A DNA stretch of 22,023 bases from JBLHGN01 sp047616325 (GTDB lineage: Bacteria; Pseudomonadota; Gammaproteobacteria; Pseudomonadales; Cellvibrionaceae): the NCBI GenBank assembly GCA_047616325.1, contig JBLHGN010000025.1, positions 1 to 22,023 on the forward strand, in the 5' to 3' direction. A program made the position numbers and the translations under genes. The notes below the pieces were generated by a model, which worked only from the letters and a program-made list of their open reading frames with translations, was not told the DNA's origin and searched no databases. This document shows positions 14,945 through 22,023 of this stretch, piece by piece; the stretch's first letter is position 1, and each line of letters opens with the position of its first letter.

Positions 14945-15021
14945 TGGTCGGAGTGGAGGGATTCGAACCCCCGACATTCTGCTCCCAAAGCAGACGCGCT
15001 ACCAGGCTGCGCTACACTCCG
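14945..15021 (-). tRNA. tRNA-Pro (TGG)
   Basis: Cloverleaf on the - strand: acceptor stem CGGAGTG with CACTCCG, discriminator A, encoded CCA, anticodon loop TTTGGGA with anticodon TGG. First gene of the tRNA transcript, about 44 bases from the predicted transcription start. Confidence 0.97.
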
Positions 15022-15071
15022 ACAATTGTTGACCCCTGTGCTTTACAAGAGCCTACTTTCGAGAGGCGTGC

Positions 15072-15100
15072 ATAATACCTATGGGCTCCCACGCCGTCAA
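15072..15100 (-). promoter_or_regulatory. Promoter of the tRNA-Pro/Arg/His operon
   Basis: On the - strand TTGACG (15095-15100) and TATTAT (15072-15077), each one mismatch from consensus, are spaced by 17 bases. A GC-rich stretch (GCACGCC) follows the -10, the discriminator type typical of stringently controlled stable-RNA promoters. Confidence 0.8.
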
Positions 15101-15158
15101 CGCAATTTTAAAACAATTATCTAATCTTGCCTCATTCGCTTAGCCAGGAACCAGCAAC

Positions 15159-15236
15159 ATGATTTTATTGATTTATTTGGTGCTTTTGCCCAGCTATGGG
15201 ACAATGGCCGCCCTTTTCTATCACCCTAATTTATAA
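15159..15236 (+). CDS. Possible 25-residue hydrophobic leader peptide before folD
   Basis: A 25-codon frame, starting MILLIYLVLLPSYGTMAALF, with AGGA nine bases before its ATG. Its TAA (15234-15236) overlaps the AAGGA that serves folD, so ribosomes ending here would sit on the folD ribosome site. This arrangement suits a translated leader or a small membrane protein coupled to folD. The peptide is strongly hydrophobic. Frames of this length also arise by chance; the well-placed ribosome site is the main support. Confidence 0.4.
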   Translation: MILLIYLVLLPSYGTMAALFYHPNL

Positions 15237-15249
15237 GGATGCCGAGCTC

Positions 15250-16095
15250 ATGACCGCGTTGGTTCTTGATGGTAAGTCACTTGCTTTAAAAACCGAGGCC
15301 GAACTCACAGAAAGAGTACGGACGCTTCAACAAAAAACGGGACGCACACCCATTCTGGCTACCATTTTGGTCGGCGATGACCCCGCTTCGGCCACTTACG
15401 TAAAAATGAAGGCCAACGCCTGCTCGCGCATCGGCATGGAATCTCTCAAAATTGAACTGCCTTCGAGCACAAGCACCGACCAACTTATGCAAACCATTCT
15501 AGATCTTAATGCCAACCAAGACGTGCACGGTATTCTTTTGCAACACCCAGTACCCGAACAGATTGACGAGCGCCTCTGTTTTGACGCCATAGATCTTAGT
15601 AAAGACGTCGATGGCGTAACCTGCCAGGGCTTTGGGCGCATGGCAATGGGCGAAGAAGCCTACGGCTGTGCAACCCCTAAAGGCATAATGAGACTACTAG
15701 AAGCCTACAACATCCGCCTAGCGGGTAAGCATGCGGTGGTGGTTGGCCGCAGCCCAATACTAGGCAAACCAATGGCCGCCATGCTGTTGAATGCACATGC
15801 GACTGTGACCATTTGTCACTCGCGCACAAAAGATTTAGAGAGTCATATTGCGCTTGCCGACATTGTTATTGGGGCCGTTGGCCGACCGGAATTTATAAAA
15901 GCTGCCTGGATAAAAGACGGTGCTGTGGTGGTAGACGCGGGCTATCACCCCGGAGGTGTCGGCGATATAGAGCTTGGCCCTCTCACCGATAGAGCCAGTG
16001 CGATAACCCCTGTGCCGGGCGGTGTAGGACCCATGACAATTAACACCCTCATATACCAAACAGTGGACTCCGGCGAACGCAAGATACTAGACTAG
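15250..16095 (+). CDS. folD: Bifunctional methylenetetrahydrofolate dehydrogenase / methenyltetrahydrofolate cyclohydrolase
   Basis: 281 residues from ATG 15250, which has AAGGA ten bases upstream; an in-frame GTG/ATG region further upstream would add 18 residues not expected in the family. FolD interconverts 5,10-methylene-, 5,10-methenyl- and 10-formyl-tetrahydrofolate with NADP+ in the cytosol, supplying one-carbon units for purines and initiator tRNA. Seen: the YVKMK pair (Y50, K54, the cyclohydrolase lysine), KDVDGVT with D121, the nucleotide-binding GRSPILGKPMA (166-176), and the C-terminal PVPGGVGPMT (254-263). The usual QLPLP segment reads QHPVP (98-102), a variant found in a separate FolD lineage. 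It precedes rsuA on the same strand. Confidence 0.95.
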   Translation: MTALVLDGKSLALKTEAELTERVRTLQQKTGRTPILATILVGDDPASATYVKMKANACSRIGMESLKIELPSSTSTDQLMQTILDLNANQDVHGILLQHPVPEQIDERLCFDAIDLSKDVDGVTCQGFGRMAMGEEAYGCATPKGIMRLLEAYNIRLAGKHAVVVGRSPILGKPMAAMLLNAHATVTICHSRTKDLESHIALADIVIGAVGRPEFIKAAWIKDGAVVVDAGYHPGGVGDIELGPLTDRASAITPVPGGVGPMTINTLIYQTVDSGERKILD

Positions 16096-16211
16096 ATTAC
16101 CCCTACCCCAGCCAAGTCACTCTGATAACTTTATGGATAAACTCATGGATATGCCCATGGTCAATTTATTGGATAGCTTTACTGTTTTTTCACAATGATT
16201 CTGAGATTTAC

Positions 16212-16994
16212 ATGAGGCTCGATAGGTTTTTAAGCAACAATTGTGGCATTACCCGCTCTCAGGTGCGCAGGCAGGTAAAAGCAAAGCGCGTTTTGGTTAA
16301 CAACAGCGTTGTTACAGACCCAGGCTATAAGTTTAATGAGCTAGTAGACGTTGCTACGCTGGATGGCCTTACTATAGCTGCCGTAGGAAAAATGTACTAT
16401 ATGCTTAACAAACCCAGCGATTACATTTGCGCAAATAGCGATGCCCAGCACCCAACAGTGCTAGACCTGATAGCCAAATCAGAAAACTTCATTGGTGCAC
16501 AACAAAATTTCCTACGCGCACCCATTAAAGACCTCCAAATAGCCGGACGCTTAGATATCAACACGACAGGACTGGTATTAGTTACAAATGATGGCGAATG
16601 GAATCACCGAGTTACCGCCCCCTCCTCTGCGTGCTCAAAAACCTATTGCGTGGAACTGGACTCTGCTTTTGATTGCAAGACCTTGGAACATTTTTCCAAC
16701 GGCATTCAGCTTGATGGAGAAAGAAAAAAAACGCTACCCGCTACGCTCAAGGTGCTGAACTCACACTCAGTTAAACTATCGATACAGGAGGGAAAGTACC
16801 ACCAAGTAAAACGTATGTTTGCAGCAACGGGAAATCGTGTAACTAAACTTCACCGGGAATCTATTGGCGACATTCAACTCGACAGCTCATTGCAAGCAGG
16901 TCAGTACCGCGAACTTAATTACGCGGAAATAATCGCATTCGTGCCACATACAGCTATTGACAAAACTAGCCCTCACACAGGCGGATCCCCATGA
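16212..16994 (+). CDS. rsuA: 16S rRNA pseudouridine(516) synthase
   Basis: 260 residues. RsuA converts U516 of 16S rRNA to pseudouridine during small-subunit assembly. The N-terminal S4 RNA-binding domain (MRLDRFLSNNCGITRSQVRR to about 55) is followed by YYMLNKPSDYICANSDAQHP (62-81), the catalytic AGRLDINTTGLVLVTNDG (111-128) with D115, and EGKYHQVKRMFAATGN (193-208). The match to E. coli RsuA, including the NKP..Y.C segment and HPTVL, favours RsuA over RluB/E/F. The last 20 residues form an extra polar tail. Its stop overlaps the next start by four bases (ATGA), coupling it to the methyltransferase gene. Confidence 0.92.
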   Translation: MRLDRFLSNNCGITRSQVRRQVKAKRVLVNNSVVTDPGYKFNELVDVATLDGLTIAAVGKMYYMLNKPSDYICANSDAQHPTVLDLIAKSENFIGAQQNFLRAPIKDLQIAGRLDINTTGLVLVTNDGEWNHRVTAPSSACSKTYCVELDSAFDCKTLEHFSNGIQLDGERKKTLPATLKVLNSHSVKLSIQEGKYHQVKRMFAATGNRVTKLHRESIGDIQLDSSLQAGQYRELNYAEIIAFVPHTAIDKTSPHTGGSP

Positions 16995-18217
16995 ACCACG
17001 CAACATCATTTAACCGCCTACTCATCAACTTAGACAAGTATCTGCTACAAAAAACACAGCACGACGAAACGGGTTCCGGCGCAGTAACACCCCCATCGAT
17101 ATTGGTGGTAAGCGATGAGAACTTGCAGTCAGAGCTTGTCTATTTAAAAAGGCTCCAAGGCACCGTACACGTCATCACCAATCGATTTGACCTATATTCG
17201 TTCTGTGGCGATCAAGATATTAGCGCCAACTTTAACGATTTCGACTTCATTTCTCTGCCCCAAAACCGCTACGACATCGGCATTTACCGCATATCCAAAG
17301 AGAGGGCGGTTTCTCACCATGTGCTAAACTCTCTTTCTGAACACATTGTAGCGTCGGGTTTAATACTGCTGGGCGGGAAAAAAAATGAGGGGATAAAAAA
17401 TTACACAGATAAATGTAAATCGCAATTGGGCATGTCGGGTAGCCTTGTTAAACACGGTGACTTTTATATCGCCTCGCTGACACAGGCAAATGCATCACTT
17501 ATTGAAGATAAGGTTCAGGCACTACTAGACGACAAAGACTATACAACATGCCAAGAGGTGCCAATAAAATCCAATAAAGAAGCTGCGCCACACGTATTTT
17601 TCAGTAAGCCCGGATTATACGGATGGGACAAAATAGACAGAGGCAGTGAATTTTTAATCGAAACGCTTTTATCTGAGCGAGACTTATGCGGCACGATGAA
17701 CGATGCGACCAGTTTGAATTACCTAGATCTGGGGTGTGGGTATGGCTTTCTCAGCATCATGCTGCTCGAACGACTGATTGCTAAACTACTTCACAGTACA
17801 AACGCTCAAGACAACGCCGAACCGAAAATACACCTTAGCGCCACCGACAACAACGCTGCTGCGGTCGCCATGTGCGAACACAATCTTGACGCCTATATCG
17901 CCAAACATTCACTAGCACTATCTTTCGAAGTAAGCGCCGACGACTGTGGCGCCACGCTATCTGGCAAATATGAAGTGATACTTTGCAACCCACCCTTTCA
18001 CCAGGGATTCTCCACCGAACCAGAACTTACCGAAAAATTCATTACAGCAGCTAAGCGACTAATATCTGCCTCGGGTCGCGCCTACTTTGTTGTAAATGTA
18101 TTTATTCCCTTAGAGAGACTCGCTGGCAAGCACTTTAAAAAGGTGACTACCTTGGCCAACAATCAACAATTTAAAGTCATAGAGCTTAAGCACGCGCTGA
18201 ATTTAGGGCTCATGTAA
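16991..18217 (+). CDS. RsmC/RlmG-family rRNA guanine-N2 methyltransferase
   Basis: 408 residues in two parts, as in RsmC and RlmG: a degenerate N-terminal methyltransferase-like domain (about 1-170, with YDIGIYRISKERAVSHHVL at 94-112) and a catalytic C-terminal domain. The latter has FSKPGLYGWDKIDRGSEFL (204-222), the AdoMet-binding LDLGCGYGFLSIML (245-258) and the NPPF catalytic motif in LCNPPFHQGF (331-340), typical of N2-guanine methylation. RsmC acts on G1207 of 16S rRNA and RlmG on G1835 of 23S rRNA; I cannot decide between them. At 408 residues it is slightly longer than E. coli RsmC (343) or RlmG (378). Translational coupling to rsuA favours a role in 30S maturation. Confidence 0.85.
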   Translation: MNHATSFNRLLINLDKYLLQKTQHDETGSGAVTPPSILVVSDENLQSELVYLKRLQGTVHVITNRFDLYSFCGDQDISANFNDFDFISLPQNRYDIGIYRISKERAVSHHVLNSLSEHIVASGLILLGGKKNEGIKNYTDKCKSQLGMSGSLVKHGDFYIASLTQANASLIEDKVQALLDDKDYTTCQEVPIKSNKEAAPHVFFSKPGLYGWDKIDRGSEFLIETLLSERDLCGTMNDATSLNYLDLGCGYGFLSIMLLERLIAKLLHSTNAQDNAEPKIHLSATDNNAAAVAMCEHNLDAYIAKHSLALSFEVSADDCGATLSGKYEVILCNPPFHQGFSTEPELTEKFITAAKRLISASGRAYFVVNVFIPLERLAGKHFKKVTTLANNQQFKVIELKHALNLGLM

Positions 18218-18278
18218 TAGAGAGGGGGCCATCAACTGGAAGTTCTTTTGTTAGCTCTTCTTTTTGCTCTTTTACACA

Positions 18279-19082
18279 TTATCGTATGCGCCTCATAGAA
18301 TAATTTTGTTGCTTACCTGCCGCGCCGCACACGGATAACAGCGCCTCTTTAAGCCGATTTTTGAGTGATTCTTTTAGTTCTCCATGCTCATATTTAAGGC
18401 ACACGGCTACGGCGTTCTCGTACCTCGGCAAAGTGAGCGCGTATATATGTTGAAAGGAGGTTTCATCCAATGCACTTTCTTTTAAAGTAATTCCCCCTAA
18501 AGACCTTTTTCCCAATGTGCTCGTAAGCTGTTTTAAATTTTCAAAATTTATGACTAATATTCCGTCGCGCCCAAGTCGCTCGCTCAATAATGTCATCCAT
18601 TTATCATTTACCTCAACCGAACGGGTAGCACAGGACGGATCATCTTTCGCTCCGGAAAAAAGGTCTTCAATAATTATGTCTTCTTTTGGAAGCTCCTTGC
18701 CATTAGCCTGCTCAATGTAAGCGACGGCGTTTGTGCAAACTAGCGAAGTGTTCTTGCAGGTCACGCCAAAATATTTATCGGCAATATACAAATGGGTTTT
18801 ATCGAGATCCACTCCGATAACTTTTTTAGGTGAAAGGTAATAATTGAGGGCATTAATTACGGCACCACCACCAACGCCAAGCACTAAAACTCGATTCAAG
18901 TTAGTATGATTTGGATGCAATAGCGCCGGAAGAAATAGCAAATCCCACAAATTACCCCCCAGCGGGCGCAAGGGATTCCACTGACTGTGAAAAACCCCAT
19001 CGGTATACAGTCGCACACTCTGCCCGGCTGTGCGCACTTCATAACGCACTCCGTCATGATGCTTTAACCATACTACAGCCAA
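18279..19082 (-). CDS. Spermidine-synthase-fold SAM-dependent enzyme of unknown substrate
   Basis: 267 residues. The nucleotide-binding motif RVLVLGVGGGAVINAL (64-79), VIGVDLD (88-94) and EDLFSG (139-144) are those of the spermidine synthase/methyltransferase fold. The usual N-terminal beta domain of SpeE is reduced to about 50 residues, and the polyamine-binding residues of true spermidine synthases are not obvious. No speD is nearby, so I do not call it speE. The start is TTG 19082, chosen because AAGG lies eight bases upstream and no ATG is available in frame. The TATAAT at 19113-19118 could drive it. Transcription converges with the methyltransferase gene to its left. Confidence 0.75.
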   Translation of the reverse strand: MAVVWLKHHDGVRYEVRTAGQSVRLYTDGVFHSQWNPLRPLGGNLWDLLFLPALLHPNHTNLNRVLVLGVGGGAVINALNYYLSPKKVIGVDLDKTHLYIADKYFGVTCKNTSLVCTNAVAYIEQANGKELPKEDIIIEDLFSGAKDDPSCATRSVEVNDKWMTLLSERLGRDGILVINFENLKQLTSTLGKRSLGGITLKESALDETSFQHIYALTLPRYENAVAVCLKYEHGELKESLKNRLKEALLSVCGAAGKQQNYSMRRIR

Positions 19083-19112
19083 GATTACCGCCTTAAGGGA
19101 TTCAAAAGTATC

Positions 19113-19118
19113 ATTATA
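19113..19118 (-). promoter_or_regulatory. Possible -10 element for the spermidine-synthase-fold gene
   Basis: Perfect TATAAT on the - strand, placing transcription start about 25 bases before the TTG codon. No good -35 hexamer lies at 16-18 bases, so an activator or weak expression is possible. Confidence 0.4.
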
Positions 19119-19196
19119 GTTGCATGTAAAATACGTAAGTTTAAACTGGATTTGAGTAAAATTTTGATTTTATGGAATAAATTGGCAGCGATATTA

Positions 19197-19618
19197 TTAT
19201 GCAGCCTTGGATGCTGAATGGTGGCGGCCTTCATATTCTGCAAGCATCATGGGTTTTTTGTGCCAAATAAATCACGAAGGTCTTGCTTTGTGTGCTCAAG
19301 GCGGTACTTGGACTGTGGTGATGTACGGGTTTTTGTCAGCTAAGGCGGATCGCAGTAGATTAACTCAATGCCAGAAATATGATAGCCTGCTAAGAACTGA
19401 TAAGCACAGCCGTTGATCAACTCTACGGGATAATCTCCCTCAAAATCTTTAAGTGCTTGCGCGTCGAGATCAATACCGATCTTGTTAAGTGCTGACGGCA
19501 TTCTCATCATGATCGCACCACCGCCCAAGTGGGTTACTATATAAGTGTCGTGCGGTGGCATCATGGCAATGACGTTTTAAAATAGGCCGGAGGCTGCTTT
19601 AGATCCTAAATAACTCAT
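19197..19618 (-). pseudogene. Pseudogene of a D12-class DNA adenine methylase
   Basis: Read from ATG 19618 on the - strand: MSYLGSKAASGLF, an in-frame TAA at 19577-19579, then NVIAMMPPHDTYIVTHLGGG, AIMMRMPSALNKIGIDLDA and ELIYCDPP followed directly by TAG at 19340-19342, then LTKTRTSPQSKYRLEHTKQD. A frameshift near 19240 leads to a final short segment ending at a TAA (19197-19199). The N-terminal GSK, the GGG AdoMet loop, the IDLD acidic loop and the DPP[Y] catalytic motif identify an orphan N6-adenine DNA methylase of the kind carried by phages and integrated elements. Two nonsense codons, one replacing the catalytic tyrosine of DPPY, plus a frameshift and an apparent C-terminal deletion mean it is dead. 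An internal ATG (19564) opens the longest remaining frame, 74 codons. Confidence 0.88.
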
Positions 19619-19789
19619 CGGTATTATTCCAGGCAATCGAAAATATAATCCGCAGCATAGCGAATGCTACCTATGCTGTAAAAATGATGGTTTTCACCCC
19701 TCGGTTCGTACTCATAACAATATGAAATTGTTGAATATTTACAGTTATAGCTGAACTTTAACTTAGATTCAGCTTGAACTCACCAACAT

Positions 19790-20413
19790 TTAAACTAAGC
19801 ACACACCCGTACCACGCAATCCGCAGTACCCACTAGGATTTTTTGCCAAATATTGCTGATGGTATTGTTCGGCATAATAAAAGGGCATATCGTAGTTTAT
19901 CTCCGTAGAGATCCTGCCGAAACCAGACGCCGTTAAGTGCAACTGGAATTTTTCCTTGGAATGTTGCACGAGTGCCCGCTGAGGTTCCTCCGTAGTATAA
20001 ATAGCCGACCGATATTGAGTGCCAACATCATTTCCCTGACGCATGCCCTGCGTGGGATCATGTGCCTCCCAAAATGTTATTAACAGGTCTTCAAGCACAT
20101 TGCCCTCATTTTGATAAACAACCAATACCACTTCTGTGTGCCCCGTCAAACCAGAACACACCTCTTCATAACTAGGATTTTTGGTGGCCCCACCCGCATA
20201 ACCCACCGCAGTTGTATAAACACCCTGCTGCTGCCAAAACTTCCGTTCCGCACCCCAGAAACACCCTAAACCTAATACCAGTGTCGCGTGGCCAGACGGA
20301 AAAGGGGGTTTAATATCTCGCCCAGAAATATGGTTATTATTGGAAAGTTCAATAGCGTGTTCGCGACCGGGCAATAATTCAGTTTGACTAGGTAAATCAG
20401 TTCTTCGAGCCAT
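19790..20413 (-). CDS. msrA: Peptide-methionine (S)-S-oxide reductase MsrA
   Basis: 207 residues, like E. coli MsrA (212). MsrA repairs methionine S-sulfoxide in oxidised proteins in the cytosol using thioredoxin. Seen: the active-site LGLGCFWGAERKFW (47-60) with C51, VGYAGGATKNPSYEEVCSGLTG start at 70, TGHTEVV, GNDVGTQYRSAIY (127-139) and AEQYHQQYLAKNP (181-193). The C-terminal tail GYCGLRGTGVCLV supplies the resolving cysteines C197 and C205. The N-terminal 45 residues form the extended arm seen in the proteobacterial long form. Co-oriented with the methyltransferase gene upstream, 71 bases away, so they may or may not share a transcript. Confidence 0.96.
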   Translation of the reverse strand: MARRTDLPSQTELLPGREHAIELSNNNHISGRDIKPPFPSGHATLVLGLGCFWGAERKFWQQQGVYTTAVGYAGGATKNPSYEEVCSGLTGHTEVVLVVYQNEGNVLEDLLITFWEAHDPTQGMRQGNDVGTQYRSAIYTTEEPQRALVQHSKEKFQLHLTASGFGRISTEINYDMPFYYAEQYHQQYLAKNPSGYCGLRGTGVCLV

Positions 20414-20484
20414 AGGGTAAGTCCAAGTAATATTAGTTTTGACGACGCTCTAGATCTTGTTCATTCAATTAAATAAGGCATTGT

Positions 20485-21096
20485 TTAGTCAATATCTAAC
20501 ACCAGACCACTTGCATTGACGGGATAAGGCGTGGACCAACTTTCACAACTGGCGTTCAACTTATCTACACAACGGTCCGCCATCGCACTAAAGGTGGGTC
20601 GCCCCGGGTCGGTCATCACCACTCTAACCCCGGCCTTATGCGCACGCCTCGCCAAATTAAATAAGGGATTCACCATGGAATCCCAAAAGCATATGTCGGC
20701 GGCGATCATTACATCAAACTGCTGCAGATCAACTGTCCTGATATTTTCGTAACGGCATTTCCATGTTTCAATATTGACACCATTTATATCTGCGTGGTGC
20801 AGTAAGTAGGGAAACACAGCGTCATCGGCATCAAGCGATGTTACTTGAGCCGAAAAAGCCTTGGCGCAGAATATTCCCGCCAAGCCCCAACCACAACCCA
20901 CTTCAAGTATTCTTGCAGATGCAGGAGGGGGAGCACCACCCAAATAGTCCATTAATAGATAAGTGGATTTCCAAAATTTATTGCCGTGTATCGAGGGCAC
21001 GCCAGTTTTTTTGCGCAATCGTCTAATATCTGGATGACCATTTTGTAAAATGGTTAAACCAAAGGCCATTTTTTGTAAAGCAGGTACAGTGATCAC
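20485..21096 (-). CDS. Class I SAM-dependent methyltransferase, METTL-like, substrate unknown
   Basis: 203 residues. The AdoMet-binding motif ARILEVGCGWGLAGIFCAKA (61-80) is followed by an acidic second motif VTSLDADD (85-92) and the substrate-side segment DVMIAADICFWDSMV (128-142). The N-terminal part has GNKFWKSTYLLMDYL (38-52), an aromatic-rich entry helix like that of the lysine/nicotinamide methyltransferase (METTL/Methyltransf_16) group. The protein is short and single-domain. I cannot assign a substrate; a protein lysine or small-molecule target is possible. It is divergent from ppx with about 208 bases between the two starts. Confidence 0.75.
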   Translation of the reverse strand: MITVPALQKMAFGLTILQNGHPDIRRLRKKTGVPSIHGNKFWKSTYLLMDYLGGAPPPASARILEVGCGWGLAGIFCAKAFSAQVTSLDADDAVFPYLLHHADINGVNIETWKCRYENIRTVDLQQFDVMIAADICFWDSMVNPLFNLARRAHKAGVRVVMTDPGRPTFSAMADRCVDKLNASCESWSTPYPVNASGLVLDID

Positions 21097-21247
21097 AATT
21101 TAAACAACCCCAACAATAATATGGCTAATTTATGATTAATTGTGCGAACGCACACGCTCGTTCGTAATATGTGCAAGTGAGGTAATTGTAACATGCTGTA
21201 ATTCGAAACGTGTCACTACAGCTATCTCCACCGATGGCCTTTTGTCC

Positions 21248-21275
21248 TTGCAAAGCGCCACACCCGATGCATAAT
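21248..21275 (+). promoter_or_regulatory. Possible promoter of ppx
   Basis: TTGCAA (21248-21253) and CATAAT (21270-21275) are spaced by 16 bases and would start transcription near 21282, about 23 bases before the ppx ATG. I see no Pho-box-like repeat in the 21097-21304 interval. Confidence 0.35.
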
Positions 21276-21304
21276 GTCTAGTCTTCCAAGGCGAATAGAC
21301 CTAT

Positions 21305-22023
21305 ATGAACATGCCACAGTTTGAGTCTCCTTATTTTGCTGCAATAGACTTAGGGTCTAACAGCTTCCATATGCTCATTGTGAGAATAAACGAAACGAAA
21401 ATCGAGATTGTCGACAGAGAAAAAGAAATGGTGCAGATTGCCAGGGGCTTGCAGCCAGACGGCACACTCGACGCCGAAGCCAGAGACCGCGCCCTCCAAT
21501 GTTTGCAGCGTTTTTCCGAACGCTTACGCGACATACCCAAACGACAAGTGCGCGCTGTAGGTACAAAAACCCTCCGAACCGCTCGCCAATCTAGGGCGTT
21601 TTTAAAGGCGGCTGAAAAAGCCATTGGCGTACCCATCGATATCATATCGGGTTACGAAGAGGCCAGGCTAGTATACGCAGGTCTATCCAATACTGTCACA
21701 AGTGACGGAGGCCATAGATTAGTCATAGATATCGGCGGCGGCAGCACCGAATTGGTAATAGGCAAAGACTGCGACCCCATGGTGCTGGAAAGCCTGCCAT
21801 TGGGCTGCGTTTCGTTTTCCGAGCGCTACATACTCAATTCCGGTGGCGTAACGGCAAAAAATATGCGGCGGGCTTATTTGGCGGCCTGCTCCGAACTTGA
21901 AAATATTCGTAAAATTTATCTTAAAAAAGGCTGGGAAATCGCCTATGGAACATCGGGAACGATGAAGGCCGTCGCCGAATTGCTCGTAGAGCACGATGGT
22001 GGCGCGGTTGTACGAAAAGCATC
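21305..22023 (+). CDS. ppx: Exopolyphosphatase (Ppx/GppA family), 5' part, runs off the window
   Basis: The first 239 residues are visible, open to the window end. Ppx removes terminal phosphates from inorganic polyphosphate; the related GppA hydrolyses pppGpp. Motifs of the actin-like fold: AAIDLGSNSFHMLI (12-25, first phosphate loop), VGTKTLRTARQ (85-95), SGYEEARLVYAGL (115-127, with the catalytic glutamate), VIDIGGGSTELVIG (140-153, second phosphate loop) and AYGTSGTMKAVAEL (213-226). Two in-frame ATGs lie six bases apart (21305 and 21311); neither has a strong ribosome site (AAGG is about 12 bases before the first). The N-terminal DLGSNSFHM favours Ppx over GppA but does not prove it. Confidence 0.92.
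   Translation, partial: MNMPQFESPYFAAIDLGSNSFHMLIVRINETKIEIVDREKEMVQIARGLQPDGTLDAEARDRALQCLQRFSERLRDIPKRQVRAVGTKTLRTARQSRAFLKAAEKAIGVPIDIISGYEEARLVYAGLSNTVTSDGGHRLVIDIGGGSTELVIGKDCDPMVLESLPLGCVSFSERYILNSGGVTAKNMRRAYLAACSELENIRKIYLKKGWEIAYGTSGTMKAVAELLVEHDGGAVVRKA

Noticed and set aside
19207..19416. 69-codon + strand frame opposite the methylase relic
   Set aside because: It is antisense to the DNA adenine methylase pseudogene, whose similarity accounts for the sequence.
19749..19774. Inverted repeat AGCTGAA/TTCAGCT downstream of msrA as a terminator
   Set aside because: The stem is A/T-rich with a 12-base loop and no T run follows on the - strand.
21145..21164. Inverted repeat CGAACG/CGTTCG as a LexA-type SOS box
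   Set aside because: The spacing between half sites (8 bases between hexamers) does not fit the CGAAC-N4-GTTCG box, and gammaproteobacterial LexA normally uses a CTGT-N8-ACAG site.

Overview
The window looks like a chromosomal segment of a marine, polysaccharide-degrading gammaproteobacterium, most plausibly of the Cellvibrionaceae (Teredinibacter/Saccharophagus-like). This is inferred from the gene set (rsuA, folD, msrA, ppx, a Pro-Arg-His tRNA cluster, an Mrp-type antiporter operon) and from a secreted protein with a Pro-Thr linker and carbohydrate-binding-like modules. No rRNA or taxonomic marker is present, so the assignment is provisional.

Layout. (1) 1-1960: a two-gene unit of unrecognised function on the + strand, with signs of a frameshift near its start. 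(2) 2205-3777: a hipBA-type toxin-antitoxin operon on the - strand, with a sigma70-like promoter and a 12-bp palindrome just ahead of the preferred hipB start. (3) 3778-4385: a gene-poor stretch with a perfect 26-bp palindrome, ending in a good promoter for (4) 4386-5852, a secreted protein without a visible catalytic domain, closed by a strong terminator. (5) 5904-6606: no convincing gene; it holds a diverged 30-bp direct repeat. (6) 6607-14095: a nine-gene - strand operon for a multisubunit cation/proton antiporter. Its order is mrpE, mrpF, mrpG, a fused MbhD/MbhE/MrpB-like gene, mrpC, mrpD, a MrpA/NuoL-like subunit, a small two-helix membrane protein and a third antiporter-like subunit. This E-F-G-first order, with the MrpA C-terminal part joined to MrpB, resembles archaeal Mbh/Mbs membrane modules more than the usual bacterial mrpABCDEFG. 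(7) 14182-14542: a decayed tyrosine-recombinase remnant between the antiporter operon and the 3' end of tRNA-His. (8) 14643-15100: tRNA-Pro, tRNA-Arg and tRNA-His on the - strand behind one promoter. (9) 15159-18217: a possible leader peptide, folD, rsuA and an RsmC/RlmG-like methyltransferase gene on the + strand. (10) 18279-21096: - strand genes for a spermidine-synthase-fold protein, msrA and a further methyltransferase, with a dead D12-class DNA adenine methylase between them. (11) 21305 to the end: the 5' part of ppx on the + strand.

How the genes fit together. The housekeeping block on the right is dominated by folate one-carbon metabolism, rRNA modification and methyl transfer. The left and middle parts are accessory. 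The integrase remnant beside tRNA-His, the DNA methylase pseudogene and hipBA all point to past mobile-element traffic. The antiporter operon is intact and translationally coupled almost throughout. It probably forms a membrane complex for Na+/H+ exchange and pH or salt homeostasis.
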